Positions 24,446 to 32,226 of a stretch of 32,226 nucleotides of DNA are shown piece by piece. A model generated the notes under the pieces. It was not told the origin of the DNA. It searched no databases and worked only from the letters and a program-made list of their open reading frames with translations. The DNA comes from SAR324 cluster bacterium. GTDB taxonomy: Bacteria; SAR324; NAC60-12. Both the position numbers and the translations under genes were made by a program. Where the stretch lies: NCBI GenBank assembly GCA_029245725.1, contig JAQWOT010000341.1, forward strand, positions 1-32,226, read 5' to 3'. Every line of letters begins with the position of its first letter. The first letter of the stretch is position 1.

Positions 24446-25366
24446 CTAACCATAAATCTGATCAAACTTCCGAAGTTGCCTAAAATAAATTCCAATAATG
24501 ATCAATGCAATCAAAAATAAAACTACTGAGATACTACTTCCATATCCAATAAGATATTTTTTAAAACTCTCATTGTACATATGCATTGCCAAAGTATCAG
24601 ATGAATTAAAGGGTCCTCCCCCAGTCATGATGTATAAAATATCAAAACCCTTCAATGAATTAATAACAGAGAGTGCTATGACAACAACAGTTGATGGAAC
24701 AAGTAGAGGTATGACTATATACCATATTCGCTGCCATGTCGTAGCACCTTCACTCACACTACTTTCAAGTATTTCAGACGGAATTGCAGTGAGTCCAGCA
24801 AGATAAATGACCATTGATAACCCTGTCTGTTGCCAAGACCAAGCAATAATCACCGAGAAAAGAGCACTATCTGGCTTCGCAAGCCATGCGTAACGAAAAC
24901 GATCTCCAGTGATCTCTTCAATAAATGTGTTGAGTAGTCCCCAGTTTGGTTGATAGATCCAGATCCAGATTTGTCCCACGACAATAGCTGAAAGGCAGAT
25001 GGGTAGATAAAAGATCGTTTTAAAGAATTTTCCACCACGAACTTTTGAGTCAAGTAAAAGGGCTAGTACAAGACCCAGTAAAGTTGGTAGTAGTAGTGCT
25101 GAAACCATCCAAATGATGGTATTTATTGTTGCCTGAAAAAACAGACGATCTGTCCAGATCTTTTGAAAATTACCTAATCCTACAAACTGATAGTTACTAC
25201 TGAAGCCGTTCCAGTTTGTAAAACTATAGTAAAATGAACTAAGGAGAGGCCAGACGATTAAGACAGAAAATACGAGAAGTGGGGGTGTAAGGAGGACGAT
25301 TCGCCAGAAGCGTTTATCGCGTTCCATGCTAGCTTTGGTTCGCGGAGTCCAAGAAGGACCCCGCAT
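24446..25366 (-). CDS. Carbohydrate ABC importer, permease MalF-like
   Basis: The 306-residue inner-membrane protein is of the MalF/UgpA type: first membrane segment IVLLTPPLLVFSVLIVWPLLSSFYYSFTNW, FVGLGNFQKIW, a middle section with IFYLPICLSAIVVGQIW, and the EAA-type loop SSVSEGATTWQRIWYIVIPLLVPS. GFDILYIMTGGGP is a strong family phrase. The frame opens at ATG 25366, but 13 hydrophilic residues precede a second Met (25327) that matches the usual start better; neither has a clear ribosome binding site. It begins 23 bp after the binding-protein gene. It forms the channel with the MalG-like protein. Confidence 0.9.
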   Translation of the reverse strand: MRGPSWTPRTKASMERDKRFWRIVLLTPPLLVFSVLIVWPLLSSFYYSFTNWNGFSSNYQFVGLGNFQKIWTDRLFFQATINTIIWMVSALLLPTLLGLVLALLLDSKVRGGKFFKTIFYLPICLSAIVVGQIWIWIYQPNWGLLNTFIEEITGDRFRYAWLAKPDSALFSVIIAWSWQQTGLSMVIYLAGLTAIPSEILESSVSEGATTWQRIWYIVIPLLVPSTVVVIALSVINSLKGFDILYIMTGGGPFNSSDTLAMHMYNESFKKYLIGYGSSISVVLFLIALIIIGIYFRQLRKFDQIYG

Positions 25367-25389
25367 GTTGGAGTTAATTCAGCTTCTTC

Positions 25390-26658
25390 TCATTCTTTGA
25401 ATGCACCGGCAACATCTTGTGCTGTTTGCTTCATGATTTCATCAACACCTGAAGGATCATCCATAAATCGGGCAAACATCGACAAGCCAACTTCAGCTAC
25501 TGGAGGTGGAGTTGCTAAATCATAGTTGAATGCAAAAGCATCTGAGTTTTTAACAGTCTCAAAAGCTTTCAACATTACAGAATTGTAATTTGATGCATCA
25601 ACATTGACATTCGCTGACAGGGCACCTTGAGCTTTGCTCCAGGCGGCTTGCACCCCAGTATCAGAAACCATAAACTTCAGAAATTCCTCTGCTCCCCTCG
25701 GGTTAGTAGTATTTGCTCCAATTACTAAACCATCTACAGGACCCACCGATGCTGAAGGAACCCCAGCCATGATGCTTGGGAATGGGAAGAAGTCATAATC
25801 TGCTCCTGGGACTAGGCCAAGGCCATTCCAGTAACCCGTAATCCATGTCCCCATCAAAGTCATCGCCGCATCACCTCTTGCAACCTGGTCTGAGGCATCA
25901 GTCCATGTGTTTGCGTTCGCATTTTCCACGAAATACCCTGCATCAACCAACGCCTTCCACATCCCCATAGCCAGTTTAACTTGGGGATCATCATAGGATG
26001 CTTTCCCAGCCATCAATTGAGTTCGATAGTCTGGGCCTGCACTGCGTAATAACAGGTAATCAAACCAAAACTGAGCTGGCCACCGATTCTTTGAGCCTAA
26101 GGCAATCGGAGTGATTCCTTTCGACTGCAACTCTTTACAAAGAGCAAGAAATCCATTCCAGTCGGTAGGCATTTTGGTAATTCCTGCATCTGCCATCACC
26201 TTGGTGTTATAAAACATTCCTGAGTAATGGTAGTTAAATGGTACCAGAAACCTTTTGCCATTGTACATAGTTGCACTGTCTGCCACCGTTTTGGCAACAA
26301 TCTTATCCAATCCAGCTTCATTCCACATTTGGTCAATGGGCCTTAGGCTATCAGAATCCGCAATAAACTGAACTCTTGCACCTGCCCAGTAACTGAAGAC
26401 ATCAGGAAGGCTGCTTCCAGATGCTCGAACCAGAATATCTGTTTTGAAATCTTCGTGACCAACAGGGCTGTTTTTCATTTTATAGCTTGTTGCGGCCTCG
26501 AACTTTTCCATTTGCTCACCGAAAGCCTTCAGCCCTAACTCGCCAGTAAAGTAGTGACTAATTGTTACTTCACTTTGTGCTAGGGCTGGTGTGGTCAAGC
26601 AAATGAAGGGTAGTGCGAATAAAGTTCCCAGAAGTGTACGGCGATTGATGTATTTCAT
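25390..26658 (-). CDS. Carbohydrate ABC importer, substrate-binding protein
   Basis: An extracellular solute-binding protein family 1 member (sugar type). I start it at ATG 26658, because a perfect AGGAGG (plus-strand 26666-26671) lies 7 bases before it; the frame open to 26709 adds a cysteine-rich stretch unlike a leader. The 422-residue product has a signal peptide MKYINRRTLLGTLFALPFICLTTPALA, with twin Arg, cleaved before QSEVTISHYF. Features include DILVRASGSSLPDVF, YNTKVMADAGITKMPTDWNGF, GDAAMTLMGTW and the aromatic residues that stack on sugars. It is first in the operon and divergent from the IclR gene. No ATPase gene is in the window, so a shared MsmX/UgpC-type ATPase is likely. Confidence 0.9.
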   Translation of the reverse strand: MKYINRRTLLGTLFALPFICLTTPALAQSEVTISHYFTGELGLKAFGEQMEKFEAATSYKMKNSPVGHEDFKTDILVRASGSSLPDVFSYWAGARVQFIADSDSLRPIDQMWNEAGLDKIVAKTVADSATMYNGKRFLVPFNYHYSGMFYNTKVMADAGITKMPTDWNGFLALCKELQSKGITPIALGSKNRWPAQFWFDYLLLRSAGPDYRTQLMAGKASYDDPQVKLAMGMWKALVDAGYFVENANANTWTDASDQVARGDAAMTLMGTWITGYWNGLGLVPGADYDFFPFPSIMAGVPSASVGPVDGLVIGANTTNPRGAEEFLKFMVSDTGVQAAWSKAQGALSANVNVDASNYNSVMLKAFETVKNSDAFAFNYDLATPPPVAEVGLSMFARFMDDPSGVDEIMKQTAQDVAGAFKE

Positions 26659-26716
26659 GAGATCTCCTCCTGAGTTAAAGTTGTCTTCTGTCAAACAAAA
26701 ACAGTACACGCCGCTT

Positions 26717-26745
26717 ATCTAAGCAGGGAGTTTTTGTGCTGTCAA
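26717..26745 (-). promoter_or_regulatory. Candidate sigma-70 promoter for the carbohydrate importer operon
   Basis: On the minus strand, a perfect TTGACA (plus-strand 26740-26745) is followed after 17 bp by TTAGAT (plus-strand 26717-26722, three of six consensus bases). Transcription would start about 50 bp before the binding-protein ATG at 26658. Confidence 0.45.
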
Positions 26746-26841
26746 TTAAATTATTGTTCTGGGCAACAAATGTGTGTGAAAATAATGAAAGTTTATAAAA
26801 GTTTCGAAAAAATTGCCCTATATTAAACAATTTGTACAACA

Positions 26842-26891
26842 CTATCAAACCTTTTTGTAATTAGAGCTTGGTCTTCTTTGTTGTTTGATAG
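26842..26891. promoter_or_regulatory. 9-bp inverted repeat in the divergent control region
   Basis: CTATCAAAC (26842-26850) and its exact complement GTTTGATAG (26883-26891) are 41 bp apart centre to centre, about four helical turns, placing both on the same DNA face. They lie between the importer operon and the IclR gene. Paired sites for the IclR-type regulator are possible; the regulator's binding site is not known. Confidence 0.35.
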
Positions 26892-26955
26892 ATATAGCTG
26901 TTCAGAAGAGTAAACGGAATTAATGGCAAAACTTACAAAATTTGATCAGGCATAG

Positions 26956-27699
26956 ATGACTGTGAGGTTATTACAATCCTTGACAAGAGGACTCAAAGCC
27001 CTCGATATTCTAAGAGAAGCTGATGCACCGCTTAGAATGACGCATATTGCTGAGCTACTGGATGTTGATAAATCAAACGCTTCTCACATCTTAAAGACAT
27101 TGGTGGCAGCAGGATATGCATCACAAAATTCATCACGCCGCTATTCAGCTGTTTCACAGAAAACATGCTCTACAAATCAGCATTCTCTCACTGAAGTGAT
27201 TGCGTGTAAGGAACGTTGTCGTCCTGCACTGGAAGAAATCGTTCAGACAACAGGAGAATGTGCTCATCTTGCGGTCTTGGTTGAAGACCGAGTGTGGTAT
27301 GTAGATAAGGTTGACTCTCTGCGACCATTAAAAGTAGACCACCCGATAGGTTCTCTATCACCGCTGCACTGTACCGCACTTGGAAAGGCTTTTCTGGCCT
27401 TTGGAAATGCCCAAATTCCAAATGAACTAAAGATTTATACTCAGAAAACAATCATCAATTTACCTCATATACATCAAGAACTTTTGCAAACTCGCAAGGT
27501 TGGTTTCGCAATTGATAATGAGGAATTTTCAGAAGGAATTCGATGTGCTGCATATCCATTATTTGATGGTCGAGGAGGTATGATCGCAGCTATTGGAATT
27601 TCAGGGCCTTCCGTACGTATCCAGCATGAGCACCTTAAAACATTTGGGGCAATCCTTAAGAATGTGGCGAATAAACTTAATTTTTCAGAGGTAACATGA
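26956..27699 (+). CDS. IclR-family transcriptional regulator
   Basis: At 247 residues it has the IclR plan: an N-terminal winged helix-turn-helix (about 8-70: SLTRGLKALDILREADAPLRMTHIAELLDVDKSNASHILKTL) and a C-terminal effector-binding domain with CAHLAVLVEDRVWYVDKVDS, HPIGSLSPLHCTALGKAFLA and GFAIDNEEFSEGIRCAAYPLFD. Members bind small organic acids or sugars and switch nearby catabolic genes. Its stop overlaps the start of the Gfo/Idh gene by 4 bp, so regulator and enzymes are made together and self-control is likely. It is also divergent from the carbohydrate importer, which it probably controls through the shared 297-bp gap. Confidence 0.92.
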   Translation: MTVRLLQSLTRGLKALDILREADAPLRMTHIAELLDVDKSNASHILKTLVAAGYASQNSSRRYSAVSQKTCSTNQHSLTEVIACKERCRPALEEIVQTTGECAHLAVLVEDRVWYVDKVDSLRPLKVDHPIGSLSPLHCTALGKAFLAFGNAQIPNELKIYTQKTIINLPHIHQELLQTRKVGFAIDNEEFSEGIRCAAYPLFDGRGGMIAAIGISGPSVRIQHEHLKTFGAILKNVANKLNFSEVT

Positions 27700-28778
27700 C
27701 CAGGCAGGCAATTCGCGTGGGCATTATCGGCACAGGTCGAATCTCTGACCTACATGCTATCGAGTACATACAAAACCCCTTCAGTCAGATCACAGCGCTC
27801 TGCGATCAAGATCTCGACCTTGCAAAAGCTCGAGCAGAAAAGTGGGGATGTCCGGATGCAGTTGTTACAAATAATTATGAAGACTTATTGGCGCGAGATG
27901 ACGTGGACTTGGTTGAATTGCTGCTGCCTCATAATTTGCACTTGCCGATTGCTCTAAAGGCGATCGAAGCGAAGAAAATCGTTTCACTACAAAAGCCAAT
28001 GTGCATCAATCTAGATGAAGCAGATCAATTGGTAGCTGCCGCTAAAGTGAGTTCACAGCCTTTTAAAGTCTTTGAAAACTTTATCTTTCATCCACCAGTG
28101 ATGAAGGCCAAAGCTTTGATAGATGAGGGAGCGATTGGTGAACCACTGTCGATCCGGATTAAGTCAAACTCTGGCAAGGGAAAAACAGCGTGGGAGATAC
28201 CAAGCAGTGCTGATGCATGGCGACAAGATAAAGAGACCTCTGGAGGTGGTCCGCTAGTTTTTGATGATGGGCATCACAAATTTGCACTGGCCTGGTACTT
28301 CATGGGGAATCCAAAAGAAGTGCACTCTTACATTCATCATACACAACGGAAAGACGGTGGTTTTTTGGATGCCCCATCATTGATTTCATTTCGTTTCCAG
28401 AATGGGAAAATTGGCAATTTGGAGGTGGTCTATTCTCCTGAACTTGAAATTTCTGGCTACTACTATGCGCAGGATGACCGTTTGGAAATAACAGGCACAC
28501 ATGGGATCATTTGGATCAACGGAGGGCATGGTCGAATCGGTGAAACTCCTCCACTAGTGCTCTACTCCAGGGACAATATCACTGAATATCGGGATATCGC
28601 TATGGGGTGGGAGCAGAGTTTTATTCAGTCAACTCGCCATTTTCTCAATGTGCTAAAAGATGGAGGAGAGCCCATTTTGACTGCCAGGCAGGGAAGACAG
28701 GTATTAAAATTTGCCTTGGCAGCAGAAGAATCAGCCCAAAAAGGGCAATCCATTAGATTGCAGGAGGATCTGTCATGA
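27696..28778 (+). CDS. Gfo/Idh/MocA-family NAD(P)-dependent dehydrogenase
   Basis: The 360-residue enzyme has the Rossmann start IRVGIIGTGRIS and the C-terminal alpha/beta domain with FENFIFHPPV and VFDDGHHKFALA, where the His pair is the expected catalytic site. Members oxidise or reduce sugars and cyclitols. The cofactor-side motif usually read EKP is QKP here (VSLQKPM), a variant seen in part of the family. It overlaps the IclR gene before it and the TPP-enzyme gene after it by 4 bp each (ATGA), so the three are translationally coupled. A first oxidation of the imported sugar or cyclitol is a fair guess from context; the substrate is not known. Confidence 0.9.
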   Translation: MTRQAIRVGIIGTGRISDLHAIEYIQNPFSQITALCDQDLDLAKARAEKWGCPDAVVTNNYEDLLARDDVDLVELLLPHNLHLPIALKAIEAKKIVSLQKPMCINLDEADQLVAAAKVSSQPFKVFENFIFHPPVMKAKALIDEGAIGEPLSIRIKSNSGKGKTAWEIPSSADAWRQDKETSGGGPLVFDDGHHKFALAWYFMGNPKEVHSYIHHTQRKDGGFLDAPSLISFRFQNGKIGNLEVVYSPELEISGYYYAQDDRLEITGTHGIIWINGGHGRIGETPPLVLYSRDNITEYRDIAMGWEQSFIQSTRHFLNVLKDGGEPILTARQGRQVLKFALAAEESAQKGQSIRLQEDLS

Positions 28779-30649
28779 ACTCATCACAAGGTTTCCCAGA
28801 AACCCAATTAAAAAGAGCACAGTGGTTTAAAAGCCATGGTGGAGTGAATGCAGTTGTTGAGGCAGGAATATTATCAAATACAGTTTCCTTAGGCCTGACT
28901 GAGGTACTGGTGCTAGGGCTGATCAGGCAAGGAGTTACGAAATTTCTAATGATCTTGGGACATGGTTCTACTGAATTTGGAGAAACACTTCGAGTTTATG
29001 AATCTGCAGGTTTGGTGAACGGGTTTCAGTTTCGAAATGAAGTTGAAATGGCCCACACCGCCACAGCATTACGTTGGGTGTATGATGAACCATGTGCCGT
29101 TGTTACTTCTATTGGACCAGGAGCTCTGCAAGCCATGGCAGCATCTATAGTTTCTTCATCGAATGGCATTGGAGTCTATCACATTTACGGTGATGAAACT
29201 ACCTATGGCGAGGGATACAACATGCAGCAGATACCGAAACGTGAACAAGGCATGTTCGGGCAAATCACAGCTGTTATGGGATCATCATACACTCTCCACA
29301 CTCCTCAGGCCTTTCGTGATGCACTTCGAAGAGGTGCCACAAGAGTTTTTCATCCTTCAAAGGCAGGACCCTTCTTTTTGAATCTACCCATCAATACACA
29401 GCCTGAAATGGTTACCTTACGATTAGATAGCTTGCCAGAGCGTCCTCGGCAATTGGCACCTTACCTCCTCAACGATACCTTGATCAAAAATGCAGCAGCA
29501 TTGATTTCCCAAACTTCTCAGGTAGCAATCAAGGCGGGAGGAGGTTCTCGCAAAGCTTCAGAGGCATTGCTCTGTTTTGCAGAAACATCTGGGGCCGTAG
29601 TCGTTTTAAGCCCTGGCTCTACAGGGGTTTTACCAGATGATCATCCACAAAACATGCATGTCGGCGGGTCAAAGGGTACCATCAGTGGTAATTATGCCAT
29701 GCAGGAAGCTGAGCTAGTTATTTTTGTCGGTAGCCGAGGAGTTTGTCAAAGTGACTGTTCTGGTATGGGTTGGCCTAAAGCAAAATATGTGATCAACATC
29801 AATACAGATTTTAACGATGCGCTTCACTACAACAATACCCTAGCATTGCAAGGAGATGCAGCTACAGTTCTTAAGCAACTGACTCAATGCTTAGACAAAC
29901 AGAAAAATACAAGTGAATGGTTGTCAAAGTGCTTAGCTAAAAAACAAGAATGGCAAGCATTCAAGAAAGATCGATTTGATGCAGCAACTATTAAAGATGA
30001 CATTTGGAAAATTCCTCTGCTAACTCAGCCTCAGGTAATTAAAATTGCTGATGACTTTGCACGACTTCATGGAGCTATAAAGTTTTTTGATGCAGGTGAC
30101 GTTCAAGCAAATGGATTCCAAATTGTGGAAGATAATTCTCCTGAAGAAACGTTCACTGATTCAGGATCATCCTACATGGGCTTCGCTGTTTCTGCATTGC
30201 TTTCCCAAGCCCTAGCAAATGAAGGCCGTTACGGTATCGCCTTGACAGGAGATGGTTCCTTTATGATGAACCCACAAATTTTGATTGATGGCATTCAGCA
30301 TGGTGTACATGGAACTATTTTGTTACTCGATAATCGTCGAATGGCAGCGATCAGCCAATTGCAAGAAGCCCAATACGGTTGTGCTTATCGAACAAATGAT
30401 TTGGTAGAAGTGGACTATGTGAAGATGGCTCAATCCATAAAAGGCATTCGAGCGTTTTGGGGAGGTACTGATCTTGAGGATTTGAAAAAGGTGTTAGTTG
30501 AAGCCTGTGCTCACCAAGGCCTCAGCCTGATTCAGGTACCAGTTTACCATGGGCCTAACCCACTTGGAAGTATGGGAGCACATGGAAGCTGGAACGTTGG
30601 AAACTGGTGTGAGGAAGTCCAGCAGAAGTATATTGAAACAATGATTTAA
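28775..30649 (+). CDS. Thiamine-diphosphate-dependent enzyme, IolD-like
   Basis: At 624 residues this is a full TPP enzyme of the acetolactate-synthase superfamily. Visible sites: the catalytic Glu in FRNEVEMAH (Glu 89), the GPGALQAM turn, and the TPP/Mg motif GDGSFMMNP (from 492) closing with LDNRRM (Asn 520). The order and length are closest to IolD, the ring-cleaving hydrolase of myo-inositol catabolism (KGQ-like ending GSWNVGNWCEEV). In the middle, the stretch IYGDETTYGEGYN is not typical of acetolactate synthase. If IolD-like, it would open a cyclic diketone or act on a related 2-keto compound made by the Gfo/Idh enzyme. No iolB, iolE or iolG cluster is here, so the inositol reading is not proven. 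Confidence 0.8.
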   Translation: MNSSQGFPETQLKRAQWFKSHGGVNAVVEAGILSNTVSLGLTEVLVLGLIRQGVTKFLMILGHGSTEFGETLRVYESAGLVNGFQFRNEVEMAHTATALRWVYDEPCAVVTSIGPGALQAMAASIVSSSNGIGVYHIYGDETTYGEGYNMQQIPKREQGMFGQITAVMGSSYTLHTPQAFRDALRRGATRVFHPSKAGPFFLNLPINTQPEMVTLRLDSLPERPRQLAPYLLNDTLIKNAAALISQTSQVAIKAGGGSRKASEALLCFAETSGAVVVLSPGSTGVLPDDHPQNMHVGGSKGTISGNYAMQEAELVIFVGSRGVCQSDCSGMGWPKAKYVININTDFNDALHYNNTLALQGDAATVLKQLTQCLDKQKNTSEWLSKCLAKKQEWQAFKKDRFDAATIKDDIWKIPLLTQPQVIKIADDFARLHGAIKFFDAGDVQANGFQIVEDNSPEETFTDSGSSYMGFAVSALLSQALANEGRYGIALTGDGSFMMNPQILIDGIQHGVHGTILLLDNRRMAAISQLQEAQYGCAYRTNDLVEVDYVKMAQSIKGIRAFWGGTDLEDLKKVLVEACAHQGLSLIQVPVYHGPNPLGSMGAHGSWNVGNWCEEVQQKYIETMI

Positions 30650-30719
30650 ATTATCTTGAAAGTAGTTTTATGGCTAGGGTTTGAACAGAGAATGGTATTT
30701 AAACTAAAATTTCAAAAAA

Positions 30720-32204
30720 ATGATCTTCACTAATTACCCTGAGACACCAATGTACGAAAATTTTGGGCTTTTAATCGGTGGAAGATGGCAATCAGCTAGC
30801 GATCGAGAAATATCTGTTGTGAGTCCTGCTACAGAGCAACAGATAGGGACTATTCCAGCAGCTACAAGAGACGATATTGAAAGAACTTTAGTCACCTGTC
30901 AGCAAGCAGGTTTAGAATGGAGAAAAACTTCTGCTTGGTCACGTGCAGCTATTTTGCGTCGCACAGCTGATCTAATCAGATCTCGTGTCGATGAAATTGC
31001 AAAATTAATGAGTACTGAAACAGGTAAACCTCTTGTTGAAGCGAAAGCAGAGGCAGGAGCCAGTGCAGATCAGTTTGAGTGGTATAGTGAGGAGGGTAAA
31101 CGAGCATATGGCAAAATCATTCCAGCTAGGTTGCCAGATGAACGCCTTTCAGTCGTCTACCAGCCAGTGGGTCCCTGCCTAGCACTGTCAGCGTGGAATT
31201 TTCCGTTGTTGTTACCAGCTCGTAAAATTGCTGCTGCACTTGCTGCTGGTTGTCCGGTCATCTCACGTCCTGCCTCAGAAGCACCTGGGTCTTGTTTTGC
31301 TCTCGGTCAAGCTTTAATTGATTCAGGTTTGCCTGCAGGAGTCTTTTCAATTCTTACTGGTGATCCCAATCCAATGGTAGGAGATTTGATTTCTTCACCG
31401 ATTATCAGAAAGGTCTCGCTGACAGGTTCAGTAACTGTTGGAAGAGAAATCCTACGCCAGTGTGCTGAGGGCATAAAGAAAGTCACAATGGAACTGGGTG
31501 GCCATGCCCCAGTCATTGTTTATCCGGATTTTGACCCTATTGCTGCTGCAAAAAAATTGGCTACTTCAAAATTCCGCAATTGTGGTCAGGTCTGTATTTC
31601 ACCCTCAAGGTTCTATGTTCACCATTCCATTATCGAACCTTTTGCCAAAGCTTTTGTTGAGGTTGCTAAAAATCTGAAAACCGGCAGTGGTCTCGATGAA
31701 GAGGTTACAACTGGACCAATGATTCGAGAAAGATCCCTAAAAAATGCACTCTCACTCATTTCTGATGCACAAGCAAAAGGAGCAGAGTTGATCCTTGGTG
31801 GGAACCGAGATGCAAACCATAAAACTGGATATTTTTTGGAACCAACAGTGCTAGTTAATGTCCCCACAGAAGCTAGAATCATGATCGAGGAACCTTTTGC
31901 TCCTGTGGCTCCCATAACAAGTTTTGATCGATTTGAGGAGGTAATCAAATTAGCCAATTCAACCCCTTTTGGTCTGGCTTCTTACATTTTCACACATGAC
32001 TCTGCATTAGCTGAGCAGACTGCTCAGGCTTTAGAATCAGGAATGGTAGGAATCAACGAAACATTGCTGGCCACTGCAGAAGCACCTTTCGGTGGTATAA
32101 AAGAAAGTGGCTTTGGTCGGGAGGGTGGAAGCCTGGGAATTTTTGACTATATGGTTCCAAAGTATATTAGACACCACTTGGCCAAAGGATCTGTGGATGT
32201 CTGA
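30720..32204 (+). CDS. NAD(P)-dependent aldehyde dehydrogenase, GabD-like
   Basis: The 494-residue enzyme has the full ALDH fold: LSAWNFPLLLPARKIAAALAAGCPV, the general-base Glu in VTMELGGHAP (Glu 258), the catalytic Cys in FRNCGQVCISPSRF (Cys 292), and the bridging C-terminal EAPFGGIKESGFGREGG. It is closest in style to succinate-semialdehyde dehydrogenases (GabD). The Lys of the usual KP(A/S)E motif is Arg here (SRPASEAP). The start is uncertain: ATG 30720 has no ribosome binding site, while ATG 30750 has GAGA 8 bases before it. It lies 70 bp after the TPP enzyme and probably oxidises an aldehyde product of the pathway. The reading frame closes 22 bp before the window ends. Confidence 0.92.
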   Translation: MIFTNYPETPMYENFGLLIGGRWQSASDREISVVSPATEQQIGTIPAATRDDIERTLVTCQQAGLEWRKTSAWSRAAILRRTADLIRSRVDEIAKLMSTETGKPLVEAKAEAGASADQFEWYSEEGKRAYGKIIPARLPDERLSVVYQPVGPCLALSAWNFPLLLPARKIAAALAAGCPVISRPASEAPGSCFALGQALIDSGLPAGVFSILTGDPNPMVGDLISSPIIRKVSLTGSVTVGREILRQCAEGIKKVTMELGGHAPVIVYPDFDPIAAAKKLATSKFRNCGQVCISPSRFYVHHSIIEPFAKAFVEVAKNLKTGSGLDEEVTTGPMIRERSLKNALSLISDAQAKGAELILGGNRDANHKTGYFLEPTVLVNVPTEARIMIEEPFAPVAPITSFDRFEEVIKLANSTPFGLASYIFTHDSALAEQTAQALESGMVGINETLLATAEAPFGGIKESGFGREGGSLGIFDYMVPKYIRHHLAKGSVDV

Positions 32205-32226
32205 AATTTCAAAGGGACTCGCTAAC

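Overview
The window looks like chromosomal DNA of a Gram-negative heterotrophic bacterium, moderately AT-rich. Evidence: secreted proteins with Sec signal peptides, several periplasmic-type ABC importers with separate binding proteins, and an MnmD-type tRNA methyltransferase. A free-living proteobacterium-like organism with many importers (for example of the marine SAR324 type) would fit, but this placement is a weak inference from gene style and no marker gene fixes it.

Layout. (1) 1-3961: two tandem paralogous secreted proteins of unknown function on either side of a tRNA-Arg(CCT), then an MnmD-like methyltransferase and a PurD-like ATP-grasp protein that ends at a hairpin terminator. (2) 3996-7711: about 3.7 kb with no intact gene. 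It holds a run of strong hairpins (4042-4173), a 35-bp tandem duplication, protein-like scraps broken by stops, and a clear GNAT acetyltransferase pseudogene on the minus strand. (3) 7712-8446: an IS1-family insertion sequence whose transposase is in two frames joined by a probable -1 frameshift on seven A residues. (4) 8501-12917: a NitT/TauT-type importer (permease, binding protein, second different permease, ATPase) plus a divergent shikimate-dehydrogenase-like enzyme, with an unidentified protein convergent on it (12937-13614). (5) 13983-16239, minus strand: hutG and hutF, the last two steps of histidine degradation through N-formylglutamate. (6) 16679-21967: a Dpp/Opp-type importer divergent from hutGF, with both ATPases fused in one chain, followed by a convergent FAD-dependent amine/amino-acid oxidase. 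(7) 23501-26658, minus strand: a carbohydrate importer (binding protein and two permeases, no ATPase), divergent from (8) 26956-32204: IclR regulator, Gfo/Idh/MocA dehydrogenase, IolD-like TPP enzyme and aldehyde dehydrogenase.

How it works together. The right half is a series of uptake-plus-catabolism modules. HutGF makes glutamate from formiminoglutamate, next to a peptide-type importer and an amine oxidase. The sugar importer probably feeds the divergent dehydrogenase, TPP enzyme and aldehyde dehydrogenase under the IclR regulator, whose gene overlaps the first enzyme gene by 4 bp. The substrates cannot be read from the sequence. The points most worth a second look are the PurD-like protein with an altered ATP-grasp motif, the AroE-like protein lacking the shikimate-binding serine motif, the two-permease NitT/TauT importer, the IolD-like operon without other inositol genes, the tandem hairpins at 4042-4173, and the IS1 frameshift with a hairpin over its ribosome binding site.
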